Assembly: GCA_018136815.1 (NCBI GenBank)
Contig: CM030934.1
Location: 7,447,172-7,511,171, forward strand
Origin: Isochrysis galbana
Lineage: Eukaryota > Haptophyta > Isochrysidales > Isochrysidaceae
Length of the DNA: 64,000 bases
Direction: 5' to 3'
Positions 1 through 10,312 of the stretch are shown here, one piece after another; the first letter of the stretch is position 1, and every line of letters starts with the position of its first letter. A model generated the notes under the pieces. That model was not told the origin of the DNA, ran no database searches, and was given only the letters and a program-made list of their open reading frames with translations. Made by a program: the position numbers and the translations under genes.

Positions 1-1910
1 GAACGTAACATGACGGATGTAGGCGGGCTCAGTATCACCATCGACTTCAACATAGACTCCACTGTCTTGCACATCACCACGCACTCACACGGCCGGGCAG
101 CACACCGAGCAATACGCGCCAGCGTGGCCTCCAGGTCGAAGGCTGGCTGATGTCCTCGCAGCTCGCGGCAGACTGCAATCGCTGCGGCTCCAGCTGACGC
201 ATCAGGGTCCCTACCGTAACCTTTGACGGCGAAAAGCTCTGCGGCGACATTGCGAAGCTCCTCGACAGCGTCGAGTCTCGTGTTGATGGCCTGGGGTTCG
301 CACAAGGGTGCCGCGAGCCACCGGCGCAGTAGCCGGCTGCCGGCGGCCGTTGGGTTAGGCGAGGCGGTCAGAATCGTAGAGAGCATCGAATGGCCCTCAG
401 GCGACAGCACATGAAGGTCATCAAGCACCCCCGAGCCGAGGCGCATACAGCCATGCGAACGGAGCGGTTCATAGATAAGCGGGGAACGCGAGAGGAGTGC
501 GCCCTGCTTGGCTCTCACCAAACGAGAGCCGATCGAACCAAGCGCACGAGCGAGCCCTGAAGGTGCGTGGATCAGCGAGGAGAGTGCAGCCGGCTCAATG
601 GAGGCAATGAGCGAGGCGGCGGCCTCGATAGTGAACTGCGACTCCTCCTCTTCATCCACACGTACCGCTGGTCGCACATCATCAACCAGCGATCCCATAG
701 CGGAACCCGATTGATCAGGCTGGATTCGCGGGAGGTGAACGCGCTGACCGGCAGCAGCGTCGTGGCAAGGCATTGGGCGCTTATTCGGCGCGTACGCCTT
801 GAGCTCTTCGGCGACGCGTGGAGACAGCGGTGGGCGGCGTGGCACAACAATCTCGACAGGCGCCATCGATTCCAGTACGTGCGCCAGGAGAAGCCGAGGC
901 ATGTCGATGGAGGTTGCCAAGCCATTGGCAGCGCCCTCGTTCAATGATCTTCCATCGCGCGCCGCATCATGAGCCTTTTCGCTGCCCCTTCCCGATTTAG
1001 GAGCGCAGCGGGCGAGCCCGGCCGGCGGCAGCTGATGTCCAGGCTGTTCCTCATACAAGACGGTTGCTGTCGCCACATCTACTGCCAGCACATGCAGCGT
1101 TGGCACCCCGACACCACCATGGCCACGCGAACGAACGGGAGGCGTCTCGTGAATGGAGACCAGCCAATGTGGCGCTGATGAGGCAAAGAGCGTGCTACCG
1201 GCACCGCCCTCATCCTTCGTCGGCACGTATGTCGACAGGGTGTAAGTGCCATCGACAGTGCGGACAAAACCAGAATTCGGAGCCCCTCCGGCGGCCTTCT
1301 CTAATGCCGTCTCTCTTTGTCGTGCAATGGTGACTTCAAAGCCTAGGTGCAGGAGGCGGAGCAGATGTACCTCTAGCCTAGTGAATGGAAAGGAGGTGAC
1401 GAGGAAATGCCCGCGCCGAAATCTGCACATGTGCAACGCCGAGCCGATCATGGCAGCATCTTCACAAAAAGCCAGCCACTTGTATCCCACCTCGACGATG
1501 AGCAATGAAGGTCCCGCATCAGCCTTCAGGCGGACAACTTGACGCTCCAGCTCGGAAAGGTTGCGTAGGCCGACAACGGCCACGACGGCCTCAATATCGA
1601 GTGGGAGTTCTCCATCACTGGCATCGAAATCGAGCGAGAGCGGAATGACGTCCACCGATCCAGTGATGGAATCAGTTGTCGTGAATGAGGAGCACCTAGG
1701 CGCAGAGGCCGTGAGTGGGTCCTCACAGATGACCTTGTCTTGAGACCCAACGCATGGAGCTGACGTCACAGAGTTGAACTTCCGACGCTTGCAAACAGCT
1801 CTTCTAACCTGAGGAGCGGTCCGCTTGGGGCGGGCAAGCTCCCTCTTCACGGGCGAGGAAGGCGCTGGAGAGCCACGTTGGAAGAAGCGGCTAAGGGTGA
1901 GCTGTGACAT
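1..1910 (-). CDS. MSH3: DNA mismatch repair protein MSH3 (5' part, runs off left edge)
   Basis: One uninterrupted minus-strand frame runs from an ATG at 1910-1908 to the window edge, giving about 636 residues of an expected 1000 or more. MSH3 pairs with MSH2 (MutS-beta) in the nucleus to recognise insertion/deletion loops. Residues 3-10 read QLTLSRFF, a perfect PCNA-binding PIP box (QxxLxxFF), and basic NLS-like stretches follow. The mismatch-binding MutS-I domain covers about 118-235 (LIVEVGYK, FCEDA, VTSFPFTRLEVH, RQRETAALEKA-like segments). A connector domain follows, containing LESMAPVEIVVP. The start of the MutS-III lever domain (LLRRWLAAPL, INTRLDAVEEL) lies near positions 150-330. The FCEDA and VTSFP segments match MSH3 rather than MSH6. 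The Walker ATPase lies outside the window. No intron is seen. The start is fixed by the PIP box directly after Met. The family call is firm; MSH3 over other MSH paralogues is strongly favoured. Confidence 0.93.
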   Translation of the reverse strand, partial: MSQLTLSRFFQRGSPAPSSPVKRELARPKRTAPQVRRAVCKRRKFNSVTSAPCVGSQDKVICEDPLTASAPRCSSFTTTDSITGSVDVIPLSLDFDASDGELPLDIEAVVAVVGLRNLSELERQVVRLKADAGPSLLIVEVGYKWLAFCEDAAMIGSALHMCRFRRGHFLVTSFPFTRLEVHLLRLLHLGFEVTIARQRETALEKAAGGAPNSGFVRTVDGTYTLSTYVPTKDEGGAGSTLFASSAPHWLVSIHETPPVRSRGHGGVGVPTLHVLAVDVATATVLYEEQPGHQLPPAGLARCAPKSGRGSEKAHDAARDGRSLNEGAANGLATSIDMPRLLLAHVLESMAPVEIVVPRRPPLSPRVAEELKAYAPNKRPMPCHDAAAGQRVHLPRIQPDQSGSAMGSLVDDVRPAVRVDEEEESQFTIEAAASLIASIEPAALSSLIHAPSGLARALGSIGSRLVRAKQGALLSRSPLIYEPLRSHGCMRLGSGVLDDLHVLSPEGHSMLSTILTASPNPTAAGSRLLRRWLAAPLCEPQAINTRLDAVEELRNVAAELFAVKGYGRDPDASAGAAAIAVCRELRGHQPAFDLEATLARIARCAARPCECVVMCKTVESMLKSMVILSPPTSVMLR

Positions 1911-2785
1911 GCACGAACGAGCAACAAGTCAGAGGCAGTTCAAACAGGGCTTCCGGCGTGATCAACAGAGAGGCGCCACCTGCAATGTGATTGCACTCAC
2001 AAGGTGGGCGCAATTCCCCTTTCGATCGGCCTTGTCTCGATTGCCAGCCGTGGAGAGAGAGGGAGAGATGGGGCAGAGACAGAAGGAGGGCCCGCCACCC
2101 TCAGCGCCTTCCGTCTGTCTGCTGCCGGAACCCCGCTACCCTCAGGCCAGGAAGAGAAGGCGGATCGAAAGGGGATGCCGGATGAGAGTAAGCTGTCGGG
2201 CGCAACGAGCCCAGCGCGGGCGAGAGCGAGTACAGAGCGGGGAGTGGTGGGAGGGGAGGTCGAGAGGCGGAGAGGCGAGCGCGGCGAGGCCGCGCGCGGG
2301 AGACCGACGGCCGCTCTCTCTCCTATTGTTAAAGAGGTGGCGTCTTTGGACACCCTCGAAGGGTCAAGCGAGACTCATTTCTCACTTCACTCCCGCGACC
2401 GTCCCCAACTACCTCACCACGTTGTCGCATTCCGCGAATCGACCCTCTGGTTTTCATTCAGCCTTGGTGCCGTCTGCGACCAGTTGCTCGAACCACCCAC
2501 GCACTCGGACCTTGCCTCTTGCCTTGCGATGACAAGTGACAACTGCAAAATCTAAAATCTTATCTCTTATCTCTTATCCGTGATGTTGATGTTGCGTCGA
2601 TTCGGAGGCCTAGTTCGAGGATGCCACGGGCCACAGGTAGTGGAGGAGTTATGGAGGAGTGTGCCTGGCGGAGCGCGAGACGAGTAGGGACGGGTTCAAG
2701 TTTCGCGCTCGACTCCCCCGAATTTTGTGTTTGTGTTTGATTTTGTGACGTATTTTGCTCCTCCTCACTCACAACCCGGGTTGTC
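1911..2785. other. MSH3 upstream region, no gene recognised
   Basis: This is the presumed promoter and 5' UTR of the minus-strand MSH3 gene. A GA-rich run at about 2050-2100 reads CT-rich in the MSH3 sense. Open frames on the plus strand (for example 2004-2555) are low-complexity R/E/G/S-rich and show no recognisable domain. A short AT-rich pseudo-repeat (atcttatctc motifs) lies at 2555-2580. Confidence 0.5.
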
Positions 2786-2790
2786 AACCC

Positions 2791-3180
2791 TCAACTAAGT
2801 TTAGACTTGGTCGCCATGGAGCGCGCCGGCGCTCCCCTCCTCTCCTTCGGGCACCCTGCCAAGGGCGCCCCACCAGTGCCAATGGAGCAGTCGCTGGCGA
2901 GGCGACCGCGTCCACCCGAAGAGGCCGAGCAGGTGAGCGCGATTCGCGATTCCCGTCGCACCACGCACCACACGGCCCGTGGCCCCGGCCACGATTCCCG
3001 TCGCACCACGCACCACACGGCCCGTGGCCCCGGCCACACCACCCACAGCAGCCATGCTGGTCCCCCTCATCGGGGACAGCTGGCTGTGAGCCCCACTCGA
3101 CCCACAACCACAACAGACGAGCGACACATACCTTCCAATGGGCATGCCTTATGGCAGAGGCCTCACTCTCACACTCTCAC
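2791..3180 (+). repeat. MERAG-family dispersed repeat, copy 1
   Basis: It begins with the shared head CAACTAAGTTTAGACTTGG, then GCCATGGAGCGCGCCGG. The encoded frame starts MERAGAPLLSFG and carries ARRPRPPEEAEQ followed by a splice-donor-like CAG/GTGAGC. A 50-bp piece (GATTCCCGTCGCACCACGCA...) is tandemly duplicated at about 2943-3030. Related copies lie at 31550-31860, 39063-39113 plus 45905-46110 (split by an insertion) and 49839-50160. Confidence 0.8.
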
Positions 3181-3329
3181 TCACCCTGGCGCGACGGCCG
3201 CGCCGCCGAGGCGGCATATACTGTAATAATCCCCGGTCCCAGGGGGGTGCCCCCAGAGTTCCCGCCCGTCCTCCGCGCCCAGAGTTCCCCCGCGGAAAGA
3301 GTGAACGCACGGCGTGCACCTTCCTGGAA

Positions 3330-3700
3330 GTTGCTATGCGCACGCACGGCACCCCCGCGGGGGGGGCGGATGCACATCGCGCCGTGCCCACGCACGGCGT
3401 GCACAATGTGATTGCAAGTCATCACACGTGCTGCGTAAAGAAACATCTCCTATACGGCTAGTTTACGTAGTTGTGGGCCTCAGGGGGTACGCAGAGGGAA
3501 AAAGTTGACATGCGCACGCACGGCGTCTCCGCGGGGGGACCGATGCACATCGCGCCGTGCCCATGCACGGCGTGCACGATGTGATTGCAAGTCATCACAG
3601 GTTCTCCATGCGAAATATCTCTTAAACTGCGTGTTTATGTAGTTGTCGGCCATAGAGGAAACGCAGAGGAAAAGCGCTGACACGGCGTCCCCCTCGGGGG
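3330..3700. repeat. 174-bp tandem repeat, two units plus a partial third
   Basis: Units start at 3330 and 3504 (GTTGCTATGCGCACGCACGG and GTTGACATGCGCACGCACGG). Each contains CATCGCGCCGTGCCCA, GATTGCAAGTCATCACA and GGAAAAAG-type blocks. A decayed third unit begins near 3675. The motif GCACGGCGTGCAC inside each unit is palindromic. Confidence 0.8.
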
Positions 3701-3774
3701 AACATGCACCGCGGGGGAAAGCAGAAAAAAAGTTGTTATGCTAGTCTTCATTTAATTTTAAATACTGCTCTATA

Positions 3775-3845
3775 TACAACTGTGGACATTTGATCGCTCA
3801 ATTCGACTGATGTCCCACAATTGACGGAACGACACCTCGTCCGCC
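3775..3845 (-). repeat. 62-bp dispersed repeat shared with the Fanzor downstream region
   Basis: Read on the minus strand this matches 15005-15066 with only a few mismatches (GTGTCGTTCCGTCAATTGTG ... ATGTCCACAGTTGTATA). The second copy lies just past the 3' end of the Fanzor fragment, so this may be an end of a mobile element. Confidence 0.75.
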
Positions 3846-3964
3846 CGGTCGCGGTGCCAAATTAGCCGCTCTAGCCCTCGGTGACTAGTGGTTCACGCAA
3901 GCGTCTTGAGTTTTGTGATACTTTCGTACACATTGAAGTTCAAAATTACGGGCGAATGGAACCA

Positions 3965-4686
3965 CTACCCGCTACAAGTAGCACGTAGCATACTCTCTAC
4001 ACCCCCATTCCCCGGCCCTTCTCCCCCCGCCATCAGGCGGCTCCCCCCGTACACTACTAGGGGGATTGGGGTGGAGGGCTTAGATATGGTCCGGTGGCCC
4101 GCGCCCCCCCCCGGTGATCTTTCCCCCCCTTCCTCCTGTGTCTCCGAGTGGGCGGCCGACTCTGTCTCGTCTTATCCTGTAAACAGGCGCGAGACTTACC
4201 GATTTTCCGGTGGGCGGAGCTCTCGCTCGCGCCCACCCCCTTTTCCGCGCTCTCTCTCCCCTCTCCTGCGGCACGCGCGATGGCGCGCCTGCGGCAGGCC
4301 TCCAGCTGCCCTCTGGCGGCCCCTGGAGGCTCCTGGAGGCCAGCTCAGGGGGCAGAGGAGGCTGGGGCTGGGCCCTGGCCTCCCCTGCCTCTCCCTCGCT
4401 GGCGCTCCTGAGCCTCTGGGGCCCCCACACTGCACCTGTCTGCCTGTCGAACAGGGGGGGAGGGGGGGTTGGAGCAATGGGCTGGTCACGAGGGGCCAGG
4501 ATGGGCGAATGGGGCGAGCCTGTGGGGAAGGAAGTGGGTCAGTAGGGCAGTGGCCTCCTGGCAAGCCATCAGGCGTGCCAGGAGGATGGGTGGTTCCTCC
4601 CCCATGGCAGGGGAGGAGTGGAGAGAGGGGGGGGCTCGTGCCCCCCCATGGGTCAACCAAGTTACTTGCCAAGTATAAACTTAGTT
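3965..4686 (-). repeat. Family A dispersed repeat, copy 1 (near complete, no copia inside)
   Basis: In minus orientation it begins at 4686 with CAACTAAGTTTATACTTGG and contains GGCACGAGCCCCC, the CCTGGCACGCCTGATGGCTTGC block, GTCCCGCACCTGTTTACAGG-like sequence and ACCATATCTAAGCC. It continues through CCCCCTAGTAGTG to about 3965. It represents the empty site of the copia insertion found in the copy at 56969-59475. Long proline-rich open frames across it are by-products of GC-rich sequence. Confidence 0.85.
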
Positions 4687-4694
4687 GGGGCCTC

Positions 4695-4920
4695 ACTAAA
4701 ATATACCGGAGGGGGCCCGATTGTATTTCGCGCACCGTCTTCGAATTCGAAGGCCTGAATTTCGGTATTTTCCGAAAATTTCGCCGGAGAACCCCGCCAA
4801 TTTTTTTGCTGATCCATCCTACCGTAACCTATAGGGAGCTTATTTAGCCCTTCATTTACCCATTGCAGCTGGTGCCTTCCGCACCCCCATCGTGAGTGAC
4901 CGGGCTACTAGCTAGTGGCT
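4695..4920 (+). repeat. About 220-bp dispersed repeat (pair with 38528-38745)
   Basis: Shares an ordered series of blocks with the reverse complement of 38528-38745: ACCGGAGGGGGCC, TTTCGCGCACCGTC-like, TTTTCCGAAAATTT, TTTTGCTGATC, ACCTATAGGGAGCTTATTT, CCTTCCGCACCCCC and GTGACCGGGCTACTAG. The end motif GTGAGTGACCGGGTTATT also recurs at about 60124-60141. No coding capacity is seen. Confidence 0.75.
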
Positions 4921-5396
4921 AGTGGATAGGGATAGGCACCCTGAGGCGGTCTGAGGTCTGAGGTTTTCCCGCCGCAAACCACATCCACATGCCACATGCC
5001 ACATGTGACGGCGCGCGTCGCGCGTCTGAAAGCTGAAAGCATCGAGCATCGATGGATTCCATGAAGACGACGACCGTCAAACATTTCAGACTAGTTTGGA
5101 ATGTTCACGTTAAAATACACAACTACGCTGCTTTCGACGGAATCGTGTACATCTACATACATACTACTACATATAAAATTAAACTCGATGGTCCACTTTC
5201 GACGGGACGCGACCTGCACATGTGTTAAACACCAATCAAAAAGAAAACTTGGACAGCCCACTCGAGCGAGCTGCACGCAATTCGGCTACTCGAGGACCTC
5301 TATTCATCTCGCGCGCTCGCTGCATCGGGAAGCCGCTTCTCTCTCTCCCTCTCCCTTGCTTCCTCCTGCCCTCTCACTCCTTCTCTCTCGAGCAGC

Positions 5397-7375
5397 ATGG
5401 GCTGGCCCTCTACCGCAATGTTCGCAGCGATTGCACTGCCGTTCGGTACGGTCCGTCTGGCTCCGACGCCAGCGCATCGCGTGCGGACGCTCTGCATGCA
5501 GGCGAGCGGAGACCCTGAGAGTGCAAGGGGCACTCCGCTGGGGGACCTGGCGGAGAAGCTGAGCATAGGAGAGCGAATCGGTCAGGGCACCAAGAATAGC
5601 TGGGTCAACCCTGCCTACTGGAATAGGCAGTTCGTCACTGCCTCCCACATCGCCAACAACGTTCCAAACGGCTCCAATGTGCTCGAGCTTGGCAAGGACG
5701 CCAAGAACCTCTACTACCTGAACGAACCATCCTCCGTCACGCTTATTGTACCTCCATCCAACATTGTAGTACAAGAGGGACCGATCCGGGAGGCTGCAGC
5801 CAAGCTCAAGGTGCCATTCTCGCTCTTTACTGAGAAGCCTTTGGATACAATCCCTCTAATTGCTGGATCGTTCGACGCGGCGCTCATATTTGACATGCTG
5901 GACGGTGCACCTGAGCAGGTCAGGCATTGCACTCTTCATGCACGCACAACTTCACCAGATAACATGTATGAGTCTGGCCACAAATGCCGATCTGGAGTGG
6001 ACTTCACTTCCTTGGGTTTCACAACAGTGATGAATGGTTCGTGCCAGGATCATTAAGTAGCCACGTATGACGTATGAAACTCAACATGCCGCCTCACGGA
6101 CCCGCCCTCATTGCTCAGGCGGCGTATGGTGCAATCTCGCTTTTGTCCAATGCCCTGAAGATGAATGGACGGATGCTTTTTGCTGAGCGGGGCAGCGTTG
6201 GTTTTCCTAATATGTGCCGCGAGTTTGGCCTGCAAGTCGAATATGAGTCGGAGGGCGGCTTTGATGTTGGCATTGCAACACGGCGCTCAATTGTGAGAAC
6301 TTCTCGTCGAAAGCAAGACGCCAAGGTGAAGCAAACCAAGCGGCCGATGACCGTTGATCCAACAAAGGGAGGCTTCGGTGCGGCCGTTGGGAAGAAGCCA
6401 AGGTTCACCTCCGAGGAAAGAGCTGCTGAGCGAGCAAGGCGAGCTGCGGTGAAAGAGGCTGCAAAGCGAGAAAAGGCTGCGACCAGAGAGGCGGCGGAGA
6501 GGGCCGCGGCGGAGAGGGCCGCGGCGGAGAGGGCCGCGGCGGAGAGGGCCGCGGCGGCGGAGAGGGCCGCGGCGGCGGAGAGGGCCGCGGCGGCGGAGAG
6601 GGCCGCGGCGGCGGAGAGGGCCGCGGCGGCGGAGAGGGCCGCGGCGGAGAGGGCCGCAGCGGCGGCGAGGGCCGCAGCGGCGGAGAGGGCCGCAGCGGCG
6701 GAGAGGGCCGAGGCGGCGCGGAGGGCCGAGGCGGCGCAGAGGGCCGCGGCCGCCGAGAGGGCCGCGGCCGCCGAGAGGGAAAGGTCCGCGGCGGCGGACA
6801 GGGCCGCGGCGGCGGACAGGGCCGCGGCTGCGCAAGAGGCGGCTGCGGGTAGAGACGCAGCGGAGCGTGTTGCGGCTGAGCATGCGGCGGAAGAAGAGGA
6901 GGTGGCGGCAGAGCGAGCACGGCAGGAGGCGATCGAACAAGATGCTCTTGATCGGGCGTTCTCGCGGGCAGAGGAGGCTGGGGTTGAACTTGACGTGCTC
7001 GATGCAATCGAGGACCGGATCGAGGCTGGAGAGCTGAATCTTTTCGATGCGCGAGCAGAACTGGTTCGTCTTGCGGAGGCCGCTTGGGGCGTTGCTTCTA
7101 GTTCTCAGTCATATCCTTCGAGTGCAGATGATGAAAAACTTCCTCCGGAGTGGTCGACAGGGGACTTTGCTTCCTTGCGGGAGGAGCCACAAGCACCTCC
7201 AGTAGTGACAGCAACTATGCAGCGTGTCCAAATCACTGTTCCTGAAGGCGTGCAAGCCGGTGGCACAGTACGCATCCGTAGCTCAGGAGGTAGAGAGTTC
7301 GATGTTGTTGTGCCCTCGGGCGTGGGCCCTGGCGATACTCTCGTTGTCGATCTGCCCATTTCGCAAGCTCCATGA
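5397..7375 (+). CDS. Methyltransferase-like protein with Ala-rich coiled coil, two exons
   Basis: Model: join(5397..5918, 6119..7375), 592 aa. The GT-AG intron 5919-6118 is phase 0 and restores a continuous domain (EQ/AAYGAISLL). The N-terminus (APTPAHRVRT after a hydrophobic stretch, second Met at 5418) could be an organelle-targeting leader. Residues about 60-235 look like a class I SAM-dependent methyltransferase fold: WVNPAYWNRQ, SNVLELG as motif I, GSFDAALIFDMLDG, LLSNALKMNGRMLF. The glycine-rich motif I is reduced to LELGKDAKN, so activity is uncertain. From about 270 to 430 is a highly charged coiled coil built of ERAAA repeats. The C-terminus (VQITVPEGVQAGGTVRI, VVVPSGVGPGDTLVV) holds two VP-G-V-GG/GD beta motifs of the kind found in many algal proteins. 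A CT-rich tract (5333-5395) precedes the ATG. The substrate is unknown. Confidence 0.8.
6490..6850 (+). repeat. In-frame 15/18-bp coding microsatellite (GAGAGGGCCGCGGCG units)
   Basis: About 20 tandem units encode ERAAA or ERAAAA. The minus strand is open as well and reads RRRGP repeats, but that is a shadow. Such arrays change length easily, so the coiled-coil length is probably polymorphic. Confidence 0.9.
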
Positions 7376-7930
7376 AAGTCGTAGATGAGTTCGGTGAGAC
7401 ATTGAGACGATCTTCGTATCGTTGATTGTTGAGGTTCTGATGAGAAGTGCCGTGAGCCTTTGATGGCGCAGAACGACTACAGCATCGGCCACTAGAGTGA
7501 TAGCGATGGTTCTGTTGGCCGATGGTCTGCTAGTTGGTCCAAGAGCAAGTAGACAGAGGAACGCGAGCTGTGTGATGATGCCCAGTAGTGATTTGTGATT
7601 CGGGAACCTAGGGGGCAAAGTCCAAGAGTATCGCGGTGGTGCCCAAGGCGAATAGCGTTCATTTACCACCACCCAACACAAAAAACTGTTGTTATAGTCT
7701 GACCTATGGAGTGTGCCGCGACCGCTCCCGAGCCCCATGCGACCTTCGCCACTGCCACTGCGCCCCACCGGGGACCGGGGACGGCCCACGCCGCGAGAGT
7801 GAGAGGCGGCTCGCCAGAGACCAGGCGGGGGCGCTCGCCAGCCAAGCGCAAGCGTGACGCTCAAATCGTCTCCGCCTTTGGCTACGAGTGGTATGACGAC
7901 GAAATCTTCGAATACTTCGGCATTTGGTGC
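7376..7930. other. 3' flank of the methyltransferase-like gene; no gene recognised
   Basis: Presumed 3' UTR and spacer. A long minus-strand open frame over 7283-8362 is compositionally biased (A/R/P/S) with no domain, and it overlaps both the upstream gene and the tandem repeats, so it is not annotated. Confidence 0.5.
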
Positions 7931-8430
7931 TTTGGCGCGCTTTGGCTGGCCCGCACACCGGGCTAATGAGCAAGAAGGGCTTCGCAGCGCGCCCGGTCGC
8001 AGCTTCGAGTTGGGCGTTCCGGCCCCCTCGGGGCCGTGCGTCAGCGCGTTTGAATGCCGCCGGGGAGGGATGGATTGCGAAGAGGCAGCGGCGCGCGGCT
8101 GGCGCGATTGGCGGCGCTGGCGCGGCGGACACTGCGCATTCAGCGTCCTGGCTGGCCCGGACACCGGGCTGATGGCGAAGAAAGACTTCGCAGCGCGCCC
8201 GGGCGCACGCCTACCTCGGGCGCTCCGGGACCCCTCCGTTGGCGCGCTAGCGAGGGCCGCGAGGGGGCGATTTGCGATGAGGCGGCGGCGGGCATGGGGG
8301 GCCGTAGGAGGCGCGCCTGGCAGTCTGCGCGTATGGCTGTGGCTGGCCGAGGCGCGCTGCACCGGGGACGCGTCGATTAGCGGCCCGACGCTCGCCCGCG
8401 CTCGTGTCGGACGTCGGTCGGCCCTCCGCG
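7930..8430. repeat. About 209-bp tandem repeat, two diverged units
   Basis: Units begin near 7944 and 8153 with GGCTGGCCCGCACACCGGGC and GGCTGGCCCGGACACCGGGC, then AAGAAGGGCTTCGCAGCGCGCCCGG. The GCGCCCGGTC...TCGAGTTGGGCGTTCCGG block resembles a block in the array at 27560-28265, suggesting one satellite family. Confidence 0.7.
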
Positions 8431-8439
8431 AAAATGATA

Positions 8440-9240
8440 AATGACTTCTGCTTCTGGTTTCTGGCCTGTTCCTGTTTGCGCGTTTTCTTGTTACGCATCG
8501 CTGTGGGGGCTACCGTGGGGGGTCTGGGGCCCAAAGGGCACCGGATATATGCTAGTCACACCTATCACCTATCCGGTGCCGTCATATCCAAAAATCTCGT
8601 GATGAATCCTCAATCTTGACTTGGTCAATTTTCAGCCATAGAAGTTAGAAGTAGAAGTAAAAATAGCTGTTTGACCGCCCAATAAGCAGCCGCCGAGCGA
8701 ACTACATTAAGCGGAGTCGCAAGCAAACGCCAAGGCCGCGCGCGCGCCAGAAAAGCAAAAGGATTTTTCTTTCATGTTATTAAATTGTATGTAAACACCC
8801 ATGTCCCATGTCCTACACTTAACACTTAACGCGACAACAACCACGAGAACCTCAAGAGAAACCGACCGCCCGATGGCGCGAGGGAAGGCCGAGGAGTCGA
8901 CCATCGGGGATCGGTGCACGCTGCCTGCCACTGGAAACCCCGAACAGTGAGCCCCTAGGTGCTAGGTAGAGCACGAGGGACGAGGGGACGAGCCGTAAGG
9001 CGAGTGAGAGGGAGTGATAGTGATAAGGGATGCGCGCGTGGCTGTTTGGAAAGTGTCTCGCAGGGTCGCGCGCGCGGTGAGAATGTTAAGATTTTTTTTA
9101 AAAAATTGAATGTAAACATGAGCTGAATCGCGATGGCACATGGCACTTGCACAACAAGGACTTGACTCTTGACTATGTCACGAATCAAAAGCTTGTAGTG
9201 AAGGGACAAGCGATTCTAGAATTGCTTGATCTCAGCTCTG
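8440..9240. other. Intergenic, no gene recognised
   Basis: AT-richer spacer upstream of the plus-strand side and downstream of the antenna gene. Two short related segments (AAATTGTATGTAAACAC at about 8781 and AAATTGAATGTAAACAT at about 9102), each near a CGCGCGCGC run, may be remnants of a duplicated repeat. Confidence 0.4.
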
Positions 9241-9404
9241 ACGTCGGGAGGGGATGGAAAACATACGAGACTCTCTCTGTTCTTCCATCGCCTTGACCGG
9301 GACAATCCACCATGGAAAACTGGTGAACGTTCAAGCAGCGTGCATGGAAATAAGAACCTTCTTAATTGACGAAAGACGAAACGGATCTTGGGGGTTTTGC
9401 GCAT

Positions 9405-10312
9405 TTAGAACTCCGGGGCACCCCAGTAGGTACCCCAGGTGTCGCCAGACACCGCTTCCTGCGCCAGGAAGCCCGCCGCGGCAATCATCGCGAGGCGGCC
9501 ATGCGACAGCTCACGCTCCTGCATGGTGCGGAACTCGTCGGGATCATCCGGCTTGAGGCCGAGCGGGTCAAACTCAAGGTCACCAGGATAGTAGCCCGGC
9601 TTGAGGCGCTGGACGTTGTCCATGCCGTCGTACGGGTTGGCCCAGCCCTTCTGGATGCGGAGGGTCTCGGCGAAACCAATACCAAGGGTCATGAGGAACC
9701 ACAGGGCCGGCGGGAGGGCTGGAATCTGCTTAATGGCGGGGCCACCATCACCGGAGAAAAGGGGGTGGAACTTCTCTTGAACAAGGAAGCCAGCAGCAGC
9801 GAGCATCGAGACACGGCCGTGGGCGAGCTCGGCCTCGCGAAGGCGGTACACCTCAATCTCCTCCTTACCCTCGAGGAAGTTGAGGGGGTCAAAGTCTCCA
9901 GCCGGTGCGATGTTGCCCGGAAGACCGTAGGCAAACTTGGGCACTGGCGCCGGCTGGGCGCTGCGGCCGAACATCATAGTTGGGTTCACCTTCGGGATGG
10001 CCTGGGTGTGAAACGGATGCGGATCGCGGTGAGATGAGCCGATTGGCAGCATGAACGGTGTGGCAGGCGAGCTCGTAACCAAGGATCGTGAGATGCAAGG
10101 ATAGCAGCAGCATGAGTGCGAATGTGGACGCGCAACAGAGAGCAGTGTGCACAAAGCACGGATGGAACCAAACGCAAGACGCGTTGACGCGGTGCACAAA
10201 CAGACGTCTCGCAAAGCGTACATAAGGAGCGCGTGCCACACACGGGGTCTGGGCGGCATACCGTGACGGTGCCCGAGAAGGCGGTGGCCTGAACGGAGGC
10301 GAGAGAGAGCAT
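9405..10312 (-). CDS. Fucoxanthin chlorophyll a/c-binding (LHC/FCP) protein, two exons
   Basis: Model: complement(join(9405..10001, 10262..10312)), 215 aa. It is a plastid thylakoid antenna protein binding chlorophyll and carotenoid. Exon 1 encodes MLSLASVQATAFSGTVT, a short signal/transit leader with an ASAF-like ATAF cleavage motif. The GT-AG intron (10002-10261, phase 0) separates it from the mature part. Helix B carries REAELAHGR and helix A carries ERELSHGR; these are the paired Glu/His/Arg chlorophyll ligands and salt-bridge partners of the LHC family, with a third hydrophobic helix (LWFLMTLGIGFAETL) between them. FDPLGL and FDPLNF precede the helices as is typical. It ends in TWGTYWGAPEF. 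Length fits FCPs (about 200 aa). An alternative 284-aa reading without splicing lacks a leader and is rejected. Confidence 0.95.

Noticed and set aside
567-947. Several plus and minus open frames of 60-126 codons over 200-1750
   Set aside because: They are shadows of the MSH3 coding frame on the minus strand, which is open throughout and has clear MutS domains.
2004-2555. 183- and 235-codon plus-strand open frames upstream of MSH3
   Set aside because: Low-complexity composition, two overlapping frames both open, no domain; GC-rich DNA produces such frames by chance.
4080-4847. Long overlapping proline/glycine-rich open frames (up to 319 codons)
   Set aside because: They lie on a dispersed family A repeat and are open in several frames on both strands; other copies do not preserve them.
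6287-7007. Minus-strand frames of RRRGP or RPSPP repeats
   Set aside because: Antisense of the ERAAA coiled-coil array in the methyltransferase-like gene.
7283-8362. 359-codon minus-strand open frame
   Set aside because: Overlaps the end of an established gene and a tandem repeat; biased composition, no motif.
9405-10259. Unspliced 284-aa reading of the antenna gene
   Set aside because: The first 86 residues lack a leader; splicing to the exon at 10262-10312 gives a typical FCP N-terminus with a phase-0 GT-AG intron.
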